A DNA stretch of 64,000 nucleotides from Verrucomicrobiota bacterium (GTDB taxonomy: Bacteria > Verrucomicrobiota > Verrucomicrobiia > Limisphaerales > UBA9464): the NCBI GenBank assembly GCA_016871805.1, contig VHCG01000001.1, positions 1 through 64,000 on the forward strand. Reading direction: 5' to 3'. Of the stretch, positions 1 through 9,620 are shown in pieces. The first letter of the stretch is position 1; the number at the start of each line of letters is the position of its first letter. The position numbers were made by a program, and so were the translations under genes. Below the pieces are notes generated by a model. It saw only the letters and a list, made by a program, of their open reading frames with translations. It was not told the origin of the DNA and did not search any database.

Positions 1-1251
1 ACGGTGGAGTCGACCGGTCCCGTGCACGAAATCGACGGTCGAGGACTACACGTCACACCCGGCCTCATCGACGCCCACAGCCACTCGATGATCGTAGGGG
101 GCGTGAACGAGGGAAGCCTTCCAAGCAGCGCGATGGTGCGGATCGGCGACGTGGTGAACTCAGAGACCCCGAACATCCACCAGCAGCTCGCGGGCGGACT
201 CACCCTCGCGAATCTCCTGCACGGCTCGGCCAATCCCATTGGAGGCCAGAACCAGGTCATCAAGCTGCGTTCGGGGGCCTCTCCCGAAGGACTCAAGTTC
301 ACCAACGCCCCGGTAGGCATCAAGTTCGCCCTCGGCGAGAACGTCAAACAGGCCAACTGGGGGGACAAGTTCACCACCCGGTTCCCCCAGACCCGCATGG
401 GCGTGCCCACCTTCATCGGCAACCGCTTCACCGCCGCCCAGCAGTACGCCGCGACGTGGAAGTCCTGGCGCGACGGCGGCCGGACGGGACCCGCACCCCG
501 ACACGACCTCGAGCTGGAGGCCATCGTCGAGATCCTCGAGGGCACGCGGCTGATCCACTGCCACAGCTACCGACAGGACGAGATCCTGGCCTTCCTGCGC
601 CTGATGGAGTCGTTCGGCGTCCGGGTCGCAACCCTCCAGCACATCCTCGAGGGCTACAAGGTGGCCGACGAGATTGCGCGCCACGGTGCCGGGGCCAGCG
701 CGTTCGCCGACTGGTGGGCCTACAAGTACGAGGTGATCGACGCCATCCCCTACGCGGGCGCCCTGATGCAGGACCGCGGGGTGGTGGTGAGCTTCAACTC
801 CGACTCCAGCGACCACGCCCGGCGCCTCAACTTCGAGGCCGCCAAGGGGATCAAATACGGCGGGATGTCGCGCGAGGCCGCCCTCAACCTCGTGACCCTC
901 AACCCCGCCAAGCAGCTGCGGATCGACCGTTGGGTGGGATCCCTTGAATCGGGTAAGGATGCGGACTTCGTGGTCTGGTCGGGCGATCCGCTCGACTCCT
1001 CGAGCGTCTGCCTGCAGACGTGGATCGAGGGTCGACAGTACTTCAGCCGTTCCCGGGAATCCGAACGCGCGGCCTCCCTCCAGCGCGAGCGCGAGGGGCT
1101 GCTGGCCAAGGCGCGGCGGTTGTCCGGCGACGGGGGATCCGATGGAGCCAGCCCCGGCGCCCGGGAGAAGTTCTTCCGCCGAGCCCTCGAGCAGGCCCGT
1201 CACCTCGGCGTCGAGAACTGCCAAGACTGCCTCCTGCCCCGCAACCCCTGA
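1..1251 (+). CDS. Amidohydrolase family protein (imidazolonepropionase-like), 5' truncated by window edge
   Basis: Frame open from base 1; metal-dependent hydrolase motif GLIDAHSHS; C-terminal NPAKQLRIDRWVGSLESGKDADFVVWSGDPL. Confidence 0.85.
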   Translation, partial: TVESTGPVHEIDGRGLHVTPGLIDAHSHSMIVGGVNEGSLPSSAMVRIGDVVNSETPNIHQQLAGGLTLANLLHGSANPIGGQNQVIKLRSGASPEGLKFTNAPVGIKFALGENVKQANWGDKFTTRFPQTRMGVPTFIGNRFTAAQQYAATWKSWRDGGRTGPAPRHDLELEAIVEILEGTRLIHCHSYRQDEILAFLRLMESFGVRVATLQHILEGYKVADEIARHGAGASAFADWWAYKYEVIDAIPYAGALMQDRGVVVSFNSDSSDHARRLNFEAAKGIKYGGMSREAALNLVTLNPAKQLRIDRWVGSLESGKDADFVVWSGDPLDSSSVCLQTWIEGRQYFSRSRESERAASLQREREGLLAKARRLSGDGGSDGASPGAREKFFRRALEQARHLGVENCQDCLLPRNP

Positions 1252-1270
1252 ACCCGACAAGGACCCGACC

Positions 1271-2578
1271 ATGACCCTCCGCCCTGTCCTTCCCCTGCTC
1301 CCGCTGATCGGCTCGGCTCTCGTCGCCCTGGACACCTGCGCCGAGACTCTCCTCCTCCGGAACGCCACCCTCCACCCGATCACCGGTCCGGAGATCCCAT
1401 CGGGACACCTTCTGGTGCGCGACGGCAGGATCGTCACGGTGGGCACCGGGACATCCACCCCGACCGCCGACACGACGATCGACCTGAAGGGGCATCATGT
1501 GTTCCCAGGCCTCATCGCCCCGACCACGGTTCTGGGGCTGCAGGAGATCGACGCCGTGCGGGCGACCCGGGACACCACCGAGAGCGGCGAGTACACGCCC
1601 GATGTGTATTCCTGGAAGGCGGTGAATCCCGATTCCGAACTGATCCCGGTGGCCCGGGCCAACGGCTACACCCATGCGCAGCCGATCCCGATCGGAGGGG
1701 TCGTGGGTGGCCACTCCGCGGCGATGACCCTGACGGGCTGGACGATCGAGGACATGGCATTCCGGCAGGACGTCGGTCTGCACGTGAACTGGCCGGAGTT
1801 CAGACTCGACACCACGCCGAAGGAGCGGGCCGCCGACAAGGACTCCTGGAAATCGCCGGAGGACCAGATCAAGGCCCGCGAAAAGCGCCTGCGCCAGATC
1901 GACGACTTCTTCACCGAGGCGGAGGCCTACGCCAAGGCCAAGGCGGCGAACGGTCCGGGGTTTGCGATCATCCCGGCCTGGGAGGCGGTGTTGCCGGTGG
2001 TGCGGAAGGAGGTGCCCCTGTTCCTGCACGTCAACGAGCAGCGGCAGATCCGCTCGGCCATCGAGTGGGCGGCCCGACGCCAGTACCGGGTGGTCCTCGC
2101 GGGGGGACGTGACGCCTGGCGGGTGGCCGACCTCCTCGCAACGCACAAGGTCCCAGTGGTCTACGAGCACGTCTTCACCGAGACCCTGCGCGACACCGAG
2201 CCCTACGATGTCCACTTCACCGCCCCGTCCATACTGGCGAAGGCCGGGGTGGAGGTGTCCTTTAGCGAGGGCACCGACCAGTTCGGGGCGTCGAACGTGC
2301 GGAACATCCCCTACGCCGCGGCCCAGGCCCGCGCGTTTGGGCTTCCGGTGCTGGAGGCGCATCGCGGTCTGACCCTGTATCCGGCCCGTGTGCTGGGGAT
2401 CGCCGATCGTGTCGGGACGCTCGAACCCGGGAAGGACGCGACCTTCTTCGTGGTGGATGGCGACATCCTGGACCTCCGGGCGCATGTCGAGCGGATGTGG
2501 ATCGCCGGCCGCGAAGTGTCGCTCGAGAGCCGCCACACCCGTCTCTACGACCGCTATCGCCAGCGTCCGCGGAAGTGA
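1271..2578 (+). CDS. Amidohydrolase family protein with N-terminal signal peptide
   Basis: ATG at 1271 (MTLRPVLPLLPLIGSALVALDTCAETLLLRNATLHPITGPEI); C-terminal LTLYPARVLGIADRVGTLEPGKDATFFVVDGDILD; tandem with the preceding paralog. Confidence 0.85.
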   Translation: MTLRPVLPLLPLIGSALVALDTCAETLLLRNATLHPITGPEIPSGHLLVRDGRIVTVGTGTSTPTADTTIDLKGHHVFPGLIAPTTVLGLQEIDAVRATRDTTESGEYTPDVYSWKAVNPDSELIPVARANGYTHAQPIPIGGVVGGHSAAMTLTGWTIEDMAFRQDVGLHVNWPEFRLDTTPKERAADKDSWKSPEDQIKAREKRLRQIDDFFTEAEAYAKAKAANGPGFAIIPAWEAVLPVVRKEVPLFLHVNEQRQIRSAIEWAARRQYRVVLAGGRDAWRVADLLATHKVPVVYEHVFTETLRDTEPYDVHFTAPSILAKAGVEVSFSEGTDQFGASNVRNIPYAAAQARAFGLPVLEAHRGLTLYPARVLGIADRVGTLEPGKDATFFVVDGDILDLRAHVERMWIAGREVSLESRHTRLYDRYRQRPRK

Positions 2579-2594
2579 ATTCGCCAAGGGCCGC

Positions 2595-3893
2595 TCATCC
2601 GCGCCCCAACGCCTTCGCGGCGATGTCGCGTCGGCACTGCATCCCCTCGAATCGGATCTCGTCGACCGCCGCGTAGGCCGCGTCCCGGGCGCCCTGGAGG
2701 GTCGACGCCCACGCCGTCACTCCCAGGACCCGGCCGCTGCTCGTCACCACCCGACCGTTCTTCAACGCCGTGCCGGCATGGAACACCTTCACGCCCGGCA
2801 ACGCCGCCGCCCGGTCCAGGCCCTCGATCGGCAGGCCCTTTGGATACGACCCCGGATACCCCGGGCTCGCGGCCACCACGCAGACACTCGCGTTCGAGGA
2901 CCACTTCAGGGTCATCCGATCCAGGGTGCCCTCCACGCTGGCGTTCAGGAGCTCCACGAGATCGTTCTCGAGGCGGGTCAGATACACCTGGGTTTCCGGA
3001 TCCCCGAACCGGGCGTTGAACTCGAGGACCCTGGGGCCCTTTCGGGTCAGCATCACCCCGGGATACAGCAGCCCCCTGAAATCGATCCCCTCCGCCCGAC
3101 ACCCCGCAAGCCACGGCTCGAGGATCTGGCGTCCAACCGAGGCCAGCTCGGTGTCCGAGAGAAATGGCGCCGGGGAGTACGTGCCCATCCCGCCGGTGTT
3201 GAGACCCTGGTCGCCGTCGAGCGCCCGCTTGTGGTCCTGGGCGGTCGGGAACAACAGCGCGGTCTTTCCGTCGCACAGGGCATGCAGGGAGACCTCCATC
3301 CCTTCGAGCAGCTCCTGGATCACGACCCGCGACCCGGCCGCGCCAAAGGTGCGGTCGACCAGGATCTCGTCCAAGGCGCGATGGGCCTCGTCCACCGAGT
3401 GGGTCAGCAGCACCCCCTTGCCGAGGGCGAGGCCGTCGGCCTTCACCGCACAGCGTCCGCCGAGCGACTCACAGAACCGCCGGGCCTCCTGGACATCGGA
3501 GAACGTCCCGGCGCGGGCCGTGGGAATCCCATGGCGGGCCATGAAGTCCTGGGAGAAGACCTTCGAGGACTCGAACTGGGAGGCCTTGCGATTGGGACCC
3601 CAGATCCGGAAACCGTGTTCCTGGAAGAGGTCGACCACACCGAGCGCGAGCGGGTTGTCGGGACCGACGACGGTCAGGTCAGGTCGATGGTCCCGGGCAC
3701 AGGCGAGGAGCGCCGGGAGGTCCTCGGCACCGATGGGGACATTGACGACCGGGGTTCCGTTGGCGGCCAGGGTCTCGCCGCAGGTCCCGGCGTTGCCCGG
3801 GGCGACCCAGAGGGCCGTGGTGTGCGGGGACTGCGCCAGCTTCCAGACCAGCGCGTGTTCACGACCGCCGGAGCCCAGGACGAGGACTTTCAT
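2595..3893 (-). CDS. purD: Phosphoribosylamine--glycine ligase
   Basis: MKVLVLGSGGREHALVWKLAQSP start; ATP-grasp residues; GDPETQVYL. Confidence 0.95.
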   Translation of the reverse strand: MKVLVLGSGGREHALVWKLAQSPHTTALWVAPGNAGTCGETLAANGTPVVNVPIGAEDLPALLACARDHRPDLTVVGPDNPLALGVVDLFQEHGFRIWGPNRKASQFESSKVFSQDFMARHGIPTARAGTFSDVQEARRFCESLGGRCAVKADGLALGKGVLLTHSVDEAHRALDEILVDRTFGAAGSRVVIQELLEGMEVSLHALCDGKTALLFPTAQDHKRALDGDQGLNTGGMGTYSPAPFLSDTELASVGRQILEPWLAGCRAEGIDFRGLLYPGVMLTRKGPRVLEFNARFGDPETQVYLTRLENDLVELLNASVEGTLDRMTLKWSSNASVCVVAASPGYPGSYPKGLPIEGLDRAAALPGVKVFHAGTALKNGRVVTSSGRVLGVTAWASTLQGARDAAYAAVDEIRFEGMQCRRDIAAKALGRG

Positions 3894-3960
3894 CGCCCTT
3901 CAGCCAACCAGCGGCGTCCTCCCCGGTGCAACCGATTTCCCGAACGGCAGACGTCGGAGA

Positions 3961-4233
3961 TCAGCCGCCGGCGAATGCCGGGATGATCGTGACCTCGTCA
4001 CCCGGACGCAGCGTGGTGTTCTGCTCGTCGAGGAACCGGATGTCCTGGTCGTTCACGAAGACCAGCACCGAACCACGGATCCGGCCGTCCTCGCGGCACA
4101 GGCGTTCCCGGACACCGTGGAACCGGCCCTGCATCTGGTCGATGGCATCGGTCACGGTCTGGGCCGAGACATGCACCACGTCCTCGCCGCCGAAGAACCG
4201 GCGGAGGGTGGGCGGGATGGAGATGCGGATCAT
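3961..4233 (-). CDS. ThiS/MoaD-family ubiquitin-like sulfur carrier protein
   Basis: 90 aa, beta-grasp-like (MIRISIPPTLRRFFGG...LRPGDEVTIIPAFAGG) ending in the diglycine needed for thiocarboxylation. Confidence 0.85.
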   Translation of the reverse strand: MIRISIPPTLRRFFGGEDVVHVSAQTVTDAIDQMQGRFHGVRERLCREDGRIRGSVLVFVNDQDIRFLDEQNTTLRPGDEVTIIPAFAGG

Positions 4234-4240
4234 GGCAGGA

Positions 4241-5509
4241 TCAGGCGTTGACCAGCTCCGCACCGTCGGCCACCCCGAGCGCCTCGAACTCGCGGAGGCT
4301 CGGGCGGATCTCACGGGTCTGTCCGACATGACCCACGACCGCGTCGAGGGTCTTGAGACCGTTGCCCGTGATGCAGAGCACGGCGCTGGAGTCGGCCGGG
4401 ATCTTGCCCTGGGCGATGAGCTTCCTGGCGACCCCGACGGTCACACCGCCGGCCGTCTCGGCGAAGATGCCCTCGCACTCGGCCAGCAGCCGGATTCCCT
4501 CGCGGATGTCGTCGTCGGTCACGTCGTCACCCGACCCGCCGGTCTCCTTCATGACGCGCAGCGCGTAGAAGCCGTCGGCCGGGGTGCCGATGGCAAGGGA
4601 CTTGGCGATGGTGTTGGGTTTCTGGGGCTTGAAGAAGTCGAGCCCCGCCTTCTGGGCCTGGGTGATCGGGTTGCACCCGGTGGCCTGGGCACCATGGATC
4701 TTCCACGGCGTCTTCGGAACGATCCCGAGCTTGGAGAACTCCTGGTAGCTCTTGTGGATCTTGGTGAGGAGGGACCCCGAGGCCATGCAGACGACGGTGT
4801 GTTCGGGGATCCGCCAGCCGAGCTGTTCCTGGATCTCGAAGCCCATGCTCTTGGAACCCTCGGCGTAGTAGGGGCGCATGTTCACGTTCACGAACGCCCA
4901 GCCGTACTTGCCGGCGATCTCGGCGCAGAGGCGGTTGACCTCGTCGTAGTGCCCTCGGATGCCAATGACATTCGCGCCATAGACCAGGGAGTTGACCACC
5001 TTGCCCTGCTCGAGGTCGTGCGGGATGAAGACGAAGCACTCGAGCCCGGCTGCGGCGGCGTTGGCGGCGACGGAGTTGGCGAGGTTGCCGGTGGAGGCGC
5101 AGGCGACGGTCTTGAAGCCGAGCTCGACGGAGCGGCTGAGGGCGACACTGACGACGCGGTCCTTGAACGAGAGGGTCGGGTAGTTGACGGCGTCGTTCTT
5201 CACCCAGAGCTCGCGGATGCCGAGACGCTTGGCGAGGCGGTCGGCCTTCACCAGCGGGGTGAATCCGACCTCGCGTCCGACCGTGGGCTCGCCCGCGACG
5301 GGGAGCAGCTCGCGGTAGCGCCACATCGTCTGCGGCCGACGCGCGATCACCTCGCGGGTGAGCTGCGTCTTGATGCGGTCGTAGTCATAGGCGACCTCGA
5401 GGGGGCCGAAGTCGAACTCGCACACATGGGTGGCGCCCAACGGATACTCGTGACCGCACTCACGGCACTTCAGCGCCTTCATGAATCCCTGATTCTCGCT
5501 CATAGGCAT
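4241..5509 (-). CDS. thrC: Threonine synthase-like PLP enzyme with N-terminal Zn-ribbon-like segment
   Basis: CRECGHEYPLGATHVC N-terminus; PLP lysine motif NYPTLSFKDR; ASTGNLANSVAANAA; start could be 5503 or 5509. Confidence 0.85.
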   Translation of the reverse strand: MPMSENQGFMKALKCRECGHEYPLGATHVCEFDFGPLEVAYDYDRIKTQLTREVIARRPQTMWRYRELLPVAGEPTVGREVGFTPLVKADRLAKRLGIRELWVKNDAVNYPTLSFKDRVVSVALSRSVELGFKTVACASTGNLANSVAANAAAAGLECFVFIPHDLEQGKVVNSLVYGANVIGIRGHYDEVNRLCAEIAGKYGWAFVNVNMRPYYAEGSKSMGFEIQEQLGWRIPEHTVVCMASGSLLTKIHKSYQEFSKLGIVPKTPWKIHGAQATGCNPITQAQKAGLDFFKPQKPNTIAKSLAIGTPADGFYALRVMKETGGSGDDVTDDDIREGIRLLAECEGIFAETAGGVTVGVARKLIAQGKIPADSSAVLCITGNGLKTLDAVVGHVGQTREIRPSLREFEALGVADGAELVNA

Positions 5510-5572
5510 GATGTCCGGGCCCAGGCGCTCATCCCGAGGGGGATCGGGATCCATGGTCCGCGGTCCGGGCAC

Positions 5573-5603
5573 AAAAAAACCCTTCTCGCGGGATGAGAAG
5601 GGG
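5573..5603 (-). terminator. Rho-independent terminator of the SAM riboswitch expression platform
   Basis: Minus strand CCCTTCTC-ATCCCGC-GAGAAGGG followed by TTTTTTT. Confidence 0.93.
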
Positions 5604-5620
5604 TCGGACAACCGGACCGG

Positions 5621-5760
5621 CGCTTCTCATCTTCGCAGGTACCAACCTCCTGTCGGAGAATGTCACCTGCCGGATTTGGCACCTGGTCGTTGAACTGCCG
5701 GTTCAACCGGTTGCCGTGGCTTCATCGGGCCGTATCCCTCTGCCACTCTGGATGAGCGTC
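5621..5760 (-). promoter_or_regulatory. SAM-I (S-box) riboswitch aptamer
   Basis: Minus strand GCTCATCCAGAGTGGCAGAGGGATACGGCCCGATGAAGCCACGGCAACC ... AGGTGCCAAATCCGGCAGG ... GAAGATGAGAAGC: conserved S-box core with P1 closed by CTCATC/GATGAG. Confidence 0.95.
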
Positions 5761-5874
5761 CTTGGAAACCCAAAGACCGAGGACCATGGCGTGATGCCCC
5801 ACCGGGTTGTCAACGGATTTTCCCAAGCTTCCGCCCGGCACACTCGGTCCGCCCCGAGCACCAAGCCCAGGTCC

Positions 5875-5921
5875 GGTGGGTGCCGTTGTGCCCGATGGCG
5901 CTGGGTGCGACAGCACCCACC
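5875..5921. repeat. Imperfect long hairpin, possibly a diverged relative of the dispersed hairpin repeat
   Basis: GGTGGGTGCCGTTGTGCCC-GATGGCGCT-GGGTGCGACAGCACCCACC. Confidence 0.5.
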
Positions 5922-5991
5922 TCACCCCAGTACCGACTCTTCACAGAACATCCAGGTCCTTCCAAGGGGTCACAACAGGTTGAGCCTCTCG

Positions 5992-6040
5992 TGGGTGCAC
6001 CCGGTGCACCCAGTGATGCAGGGCACTGCATCCCCCACCA
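5992..6040. repeat. Dispersed two-hairpin intergenic repeat, copy 1
   Basis: GTGGGTGCACCCGGTGCACCCAGTGATGCAGGGCACTGCATCCCCCACC; shares the core of copies at 10537, 23110, 31717 and 40926. Confidence 0.85.
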
Positions 6041-6079
6041 GCGGAGCCACGTTTCGTGGTCCTCCCCCTTCCTCCGTCC

Positions 6080-6700
6080 TCAGTCCTGGTTGGCCGTCGC
6101 GCGGATGGCCTGGGCGAGCACCTGGGACATCTGGGCGACCAGCTGGCTGACGGTGTCGGCCACCCCCTCGGGATGGACTCCCGGCGATGCGGGCTTCTGG
6201 GTGATCCGGATCTCCCCGTCCTTGTAGGTCTTCGAACCGTCCGACGACGTGACCCTCCACCAGACCACCAGGGTCCCCTGCCCTTCCGGGGTCACATCCA
6301 GACGCTCGACCGTGACAGACACCGACCGGTTGACCTCGTCCTTGAGCCAGGAGGACAGCCGAATGCTGTCGGTCGGAACAAGCGTCGAAAGATTCTCGGC
6401 AAGGCTACGCTGGATGAGGGAGTCGAGTCGCTCGGCCCACACCGCGGCATCGAGGTAGACCATCTCGTTGTTGTCCTTGCGGACCGCCATCGAGGCACGC
6501 TGGAGGTATCCCGGGACCCGGACTAGGGCCACCCCGATGCCGGGGGGCTTTGCGAAGGCCTCGGTCGTGGGCGGGGTGACGATCGGGGACAGGACGAACT
6601 GGCGGGGTGTCACCGTGTTGCGTCCCATCAGGCAGCCGGAGGCGACGAGGGCCACGAGGATGAGGGAGGCGGGGAGAGGGCGGCGGAGGAGAGCGATCAT
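6080..6700 (-). CDS. PqiC/YmbA-like ABC-transport auxiliary lipoprotein
   Basis: Lipobox LVASGC near N-terminus; downstream of and overlapping an MCE protein. Confidence 0.7.
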   Translation of the reverse strand: MIALLRRPLPASLILVALVASGCLMGRNTVTPRQFVLSPIVTPPTTEAFAKPPGIGVALVRVPGYLQRASMAVRKDNNEMVYLDAAVWAERLDSLIQRSLAENLSTLVPTDSIRLSSWLKDEVNRSVSVTVERLDVTPEGQGTLVVWWRVTSSDGSKTYKDGEIRITQKPASPGVHPEGVADTVSQLVAQMSQVLAQAIRATANQD

Positions 6701-7683
6701 GGGGTTTCGGCGGGCGGCTTGCGGCCGGTAAGGAGGGCGTTGGGATTCAGCCGGAGGAAGTCCGCGAGCTCACCGATGGCCCGGGCGGCCGCCGCGAGCT
6801 GTTCGAGCGCCGCCGACACGTCGGTCCGGAACGGGGCGTTGGGACGGATCAGCGCCGACACCTGCTCCAGCCCGCCGGACAGCTTCTCGAGCGTCTTCTG
6901 GGCCTGGGTCATCAGCTTCTCGGTCTCGTCCGCCAACGGGTCGACCCGTCCATCAAGACGCTTCACCAGGGACCGTCCCTCGACCAGCAGCTGGCGGAGC
7001 TCCGTGAAGGAGTTCGTCAGCTCCGGCGAGCTCACCGCCCGGTTGGCGGACAGCAGCAGGTTGGTCAGCCCCGCATTGATGCCCTTCACGTCCAGCTCGG
7101 AAAGCCCGTTGTCCACATGCGACAACAGGACACTGACCTTCTCCGAGATCCCCTTGAAGTCGACGCTGCCAAGGTTTCCGAGGAGCTCCTGGATGGTCGA
7201 CGGATGGGTCGGGATCTCCATGTATTCCTTGTGGAGCTGGTGGAAGATCGGAGACGACGCCTTGGCAACCATGTCCAGCTCCACATGGAGGACTCCCGTC
7301 ACCAGGCTGTCGGAATCGAGCTTCCCACGAAGGCCATTCTCGATGCTGGCCTTCAGGAATATGGGATCGGCCAGATCCAGCCGGCCGTCGGCCTTCTGCT
7401 CAAGGATGTCCTCGTCGATCTCGATGAGCACCGGGTTGGCGAAGTCGTTGGTCGCCTGGTTGTGGAGGATCATGACCTCCTTCACGGAACCGATGGTCAC
7501 GCCCTGCCACTTCACCGGAGCCCCGGGATTCAGGCCCTTCATGGAGTCGTTGAAGTAGAGGATGAACTCGGTCTTGTCGGAAAAGAGCCGGCCCGATCCG
7601 AAGGTGACGATCGCCACCACCGCGAGGGCGAGGCCGGAGACGACGAACAGGCCGATCAGGGTGGGGTTGGCTTTGGTGCTCAT
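6697..7683 (-). CDS. MCE/MlaD family protein
   Basis: Single N-terminal TM then TEFILYFNDSMKGLNPGAPVKWQGVTIGSVKEV. Confidence 0.9.
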   Translation of the reverse strand: MSTKANPTLIGLFVVSGLALAVVAIVTFGSGRLFSDKTEFILYFNDSMKGLNPGAPVKWQGVTIGSVKEVMILHNQATNDFANPVLIEIDEDILEQKADGRLDLADPIFLKASIENGLRGKLDSDSLVTGVLHVELDMVAKASSPIFHQLHKEYMEIPTHPSTIQELLGNLGSVDFKGISEKVSVLLSHVDNGLSELDVKGINAGLTNLLLSANRAVSSPELTNSFTELRQLLVEGRSLVKRLDGRVDPLADETEKLMTQAQKTLEKLSGGLEQVSALIRPNAPFRTDVSAALEQLAAAARAIGELADFLRLNPNALLTGRKPPAETP

Positions 7684-7701
7684 GGGGGGATGCGCCTTCG
7701 G

Positions 7702-8472
7702 TCAGTGGGACGCCGGGATCCCGGACGGGTTGCCGCGGCTGAGGAACGTCCGGACCTTGGGGTTGTCGGAATGCAGCAGCTCACGGGGATTGCCCCGCGC
7801 CTGCATCGTCCGGGTCTCCGGATCCAGGAAGATCGAGTCGTCGGCGATGGCGAAGATGCTGGCCAGCTCGTGGGTCACCACGACGATGGTGGCCCCCAGA
7901 CTGTCCCGGAGTTCAAGGATGAGATCGTCCAAGTTGCGGGAGCTGATCGGATCCAGCCCGGCCGAGGGCTCGTCGAAGAACAGGATCTCCGGGTCGAGCG
8001 CCATGGCCCGCGCCAGTCCGGCCCGCTTGCACATGCCACCCGAGATCTCCGACGGGTAGAAGTCCTCGAACCCCTTCAGCCCCACCAGCGCCAGCTTGAG
8101 CCGCGCCACCTCCCGGATGTCGGCCGCCGACAGGTCCGTGTACTCGCCCAGAGGCAGGCTCACATTCTCGAGGAGGGTCATCGAGCTCCACAGCGCCCCA
8201 CCCTGGAACAGCACTCCGAAGCGACGCAGCCGCTGCTGCCGACGGTCGTCGTCCATCGACCAGAAGCTCTGTCCCTCGTACAGGATCTCCCCCTTGGCCG
8301 GACGGATCATCCCGATCAGATGCCGCAGCAGGGTGCTCTTGCCACAGCCGCTGCCGCCCATGATCACGAAGACAGAATGCGGTTTCACCTCGGCCTGGAT
8401 GTCCCGCATGACCACGTAGTCGCCATACGCCATGGTCAGGTTCCGGATCTCGATCTGGGTGTCGGGGTTCAC
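7702..8472 (-). CDS. MlaF-like ABC transporter ATPase
   Basis: Walker A GGSGCGKST; signature SGGMCKRAGLARA; Walker B ILFFDEPSAGLDP; GTG start at 8472. Confidence 0.9.
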   Translation of the reverse strand: MNPDTQIEIRNLTMAYGDYVVMRDIQAEVKPHSVFVIMGGSGCGKSTLLRHLIGMIRPAKGEILYEGQSFWSMDDDRRQQRLRRFGVLFQGGALWSSMTLLENVSLPLGEYTDLSAADIREVARLKLALVGLKGFEDFYPSEISGGMCKRAGLARAMALDPEILFFDEPSAGLDPISSRNLDDLILELRDSLGATIVVVTHELASIFAIADDSIFLDPETRTMQARGNPRELLHSDNPKVRTFLSRGNPSGIPASH

Positions 8473-8480
8473 GCGGGAGA

Positions 8481-9620
8481 TCAGATCTTGAGCGCGTTGC
8501 AGAGGACGGCGAAGACGCCGTCGAAGACGATGATGGAGGTGATGCCGGCGACGACCGCCCGGGTGGTCGCCTCGCCCACCGCTGCGGCGTTCGATCCGCA
8601 TTGGATGCCCCGAAGGCATCCCGTGTAGGCCACCAGGAATCCGAAGATGCCCCCCTTGAAGACCCCCAGCAGGAAGCTCTTCAGCCGGATCGCCTGGATC
8701 GTGCGGTCGATGTAGACCGTCGGCGAGACGTCCATGACCGAGGACGACACCAGAAGTCCGCCCAGGATGCTGATGAGGTCGGCGAACACCACGAGCAGCG
8801 GCATCGTCAGGACGAGGGCGATGATCCGGGGCAGCACGAGGAACTCGACCGGCGAGATGCCAAAGGTCCGGAGCGCGGCGATCTCCTCGTTCACCTTCAT
8901 CGTTCCGAGCTGTGCCGCAAAGGCCGCACCCGTCCGACCACACAGGATCACCGCCGTCATGATCGCGCCCATCTCCCGGACCGTTCCGATCGCGACGGTG
9001 TCGGCCACGAAGATCGTCGCCCCGAACTGCGACAGCGTGGTGGCCCCGACGAAGGCGAGGATGAGGCCGACCAGAAAGTTGATCAGCGCGACAATCCCCA
9101 GCGCGCCCGGGCCGGTCTGCTGGATCACGAGCAGGAGGTCCGGCAGCCGGAACTGCGCCTTGCCCTGGAAGAGCCGACCGAGGGCGATCAGCACCTCCCC
9201 GAGGAAGGTGAAGAGGTTGAGGCTCTCCTCCCAGGCCCGGACCGTTCCAGCGCCCAACCGAGCGAGAAAGGGCTTCGCTCCGCCGACACGCCGGACATCC
9301 GACGCCTCCGGCACGGCGGTAGCCAGACGCAGCAGCCGTCGGACACCCTCGGGCAGCGCCGAGTCGTCGACCGGGACACGGCGTCGGCGGCAGAGGTCCT
9401 GGATCCGGGCCACCGCGGCCACGAACCGCGAGTCCCAGCGGGAGAGGCCCGAGGCCTCCAGGAGGACCCCGGGCGGCGGCGGTTCACTGGCCAGCGCCTC
9501 GGTCAGAGGATGAAACTCCGGGAACCGGGCCGAGGCGTTCCAGGATCCCGACATCCGAAGCCGCACCGTCCCGGAACGATCACGTTCCAGTTCGAGCTGT
9601 GCGGGTGACGGGGAATCCAT
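8481..9620 (-). CDS. MlaE-like ABC transporter permease with N-terminal STAS-like domain
   Basis: STAS-like N-terminus (LLEASGLSRWDSRFVAAVARI) followed by MlaE permease (REMGAIMTAVILCGRTGAAFAAQLGTMKVNEEIAALRTFGISPVEFLVLPR). Confidence 0.9.
   Translation of the reverse strand: MDSPSPAQLELERDRSGTVRLRMSGSWNASARFPEFHPLTEALASEPPPPGVLLEASGLSRWDSRFVAAVARIQDLCRRRRVPVDDSALPEGVRRLLRLATAVPEASDVRRVGGAKPFLARLGAGTVRAWEESLNLFTFLGEVLIALGRLFQGKAQFRLPDLLLVIQQTGPGALGIVALINFLVGLILAFVGATTLSQFGATIFVADTVAIGTVREMGAIMTAVILCGRTGAAFAAQLGTMKVNEEIAALRTFGISPVEFLVLPRIIALVLTMPLLVVFADLISILGGLLVSSSVMDVSPTVYIDRTIQAIRLKSFLLGVFKGGIFGFLVAYTGCLRGIQCGSNAAAVGEATTRAVVAGITSIIVFDGVFAVLCNALKI

Noticed and set aside
160-1473. 437-aa minus ORF opposite the amidohydrolase, and similar long antisense ORFs (e.g. 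1043-2587, 2388-3986, 3926-5596)
   Set aside because: Shadow ORFs opposite well-supported genes with no family signature.
5808-5813. Perfect TTGACA on the minus strand upstream of the SAM riboswitch
   Set aside because: No convincing -10 box at 16-18 bp spacing, so not reported as a promoter.
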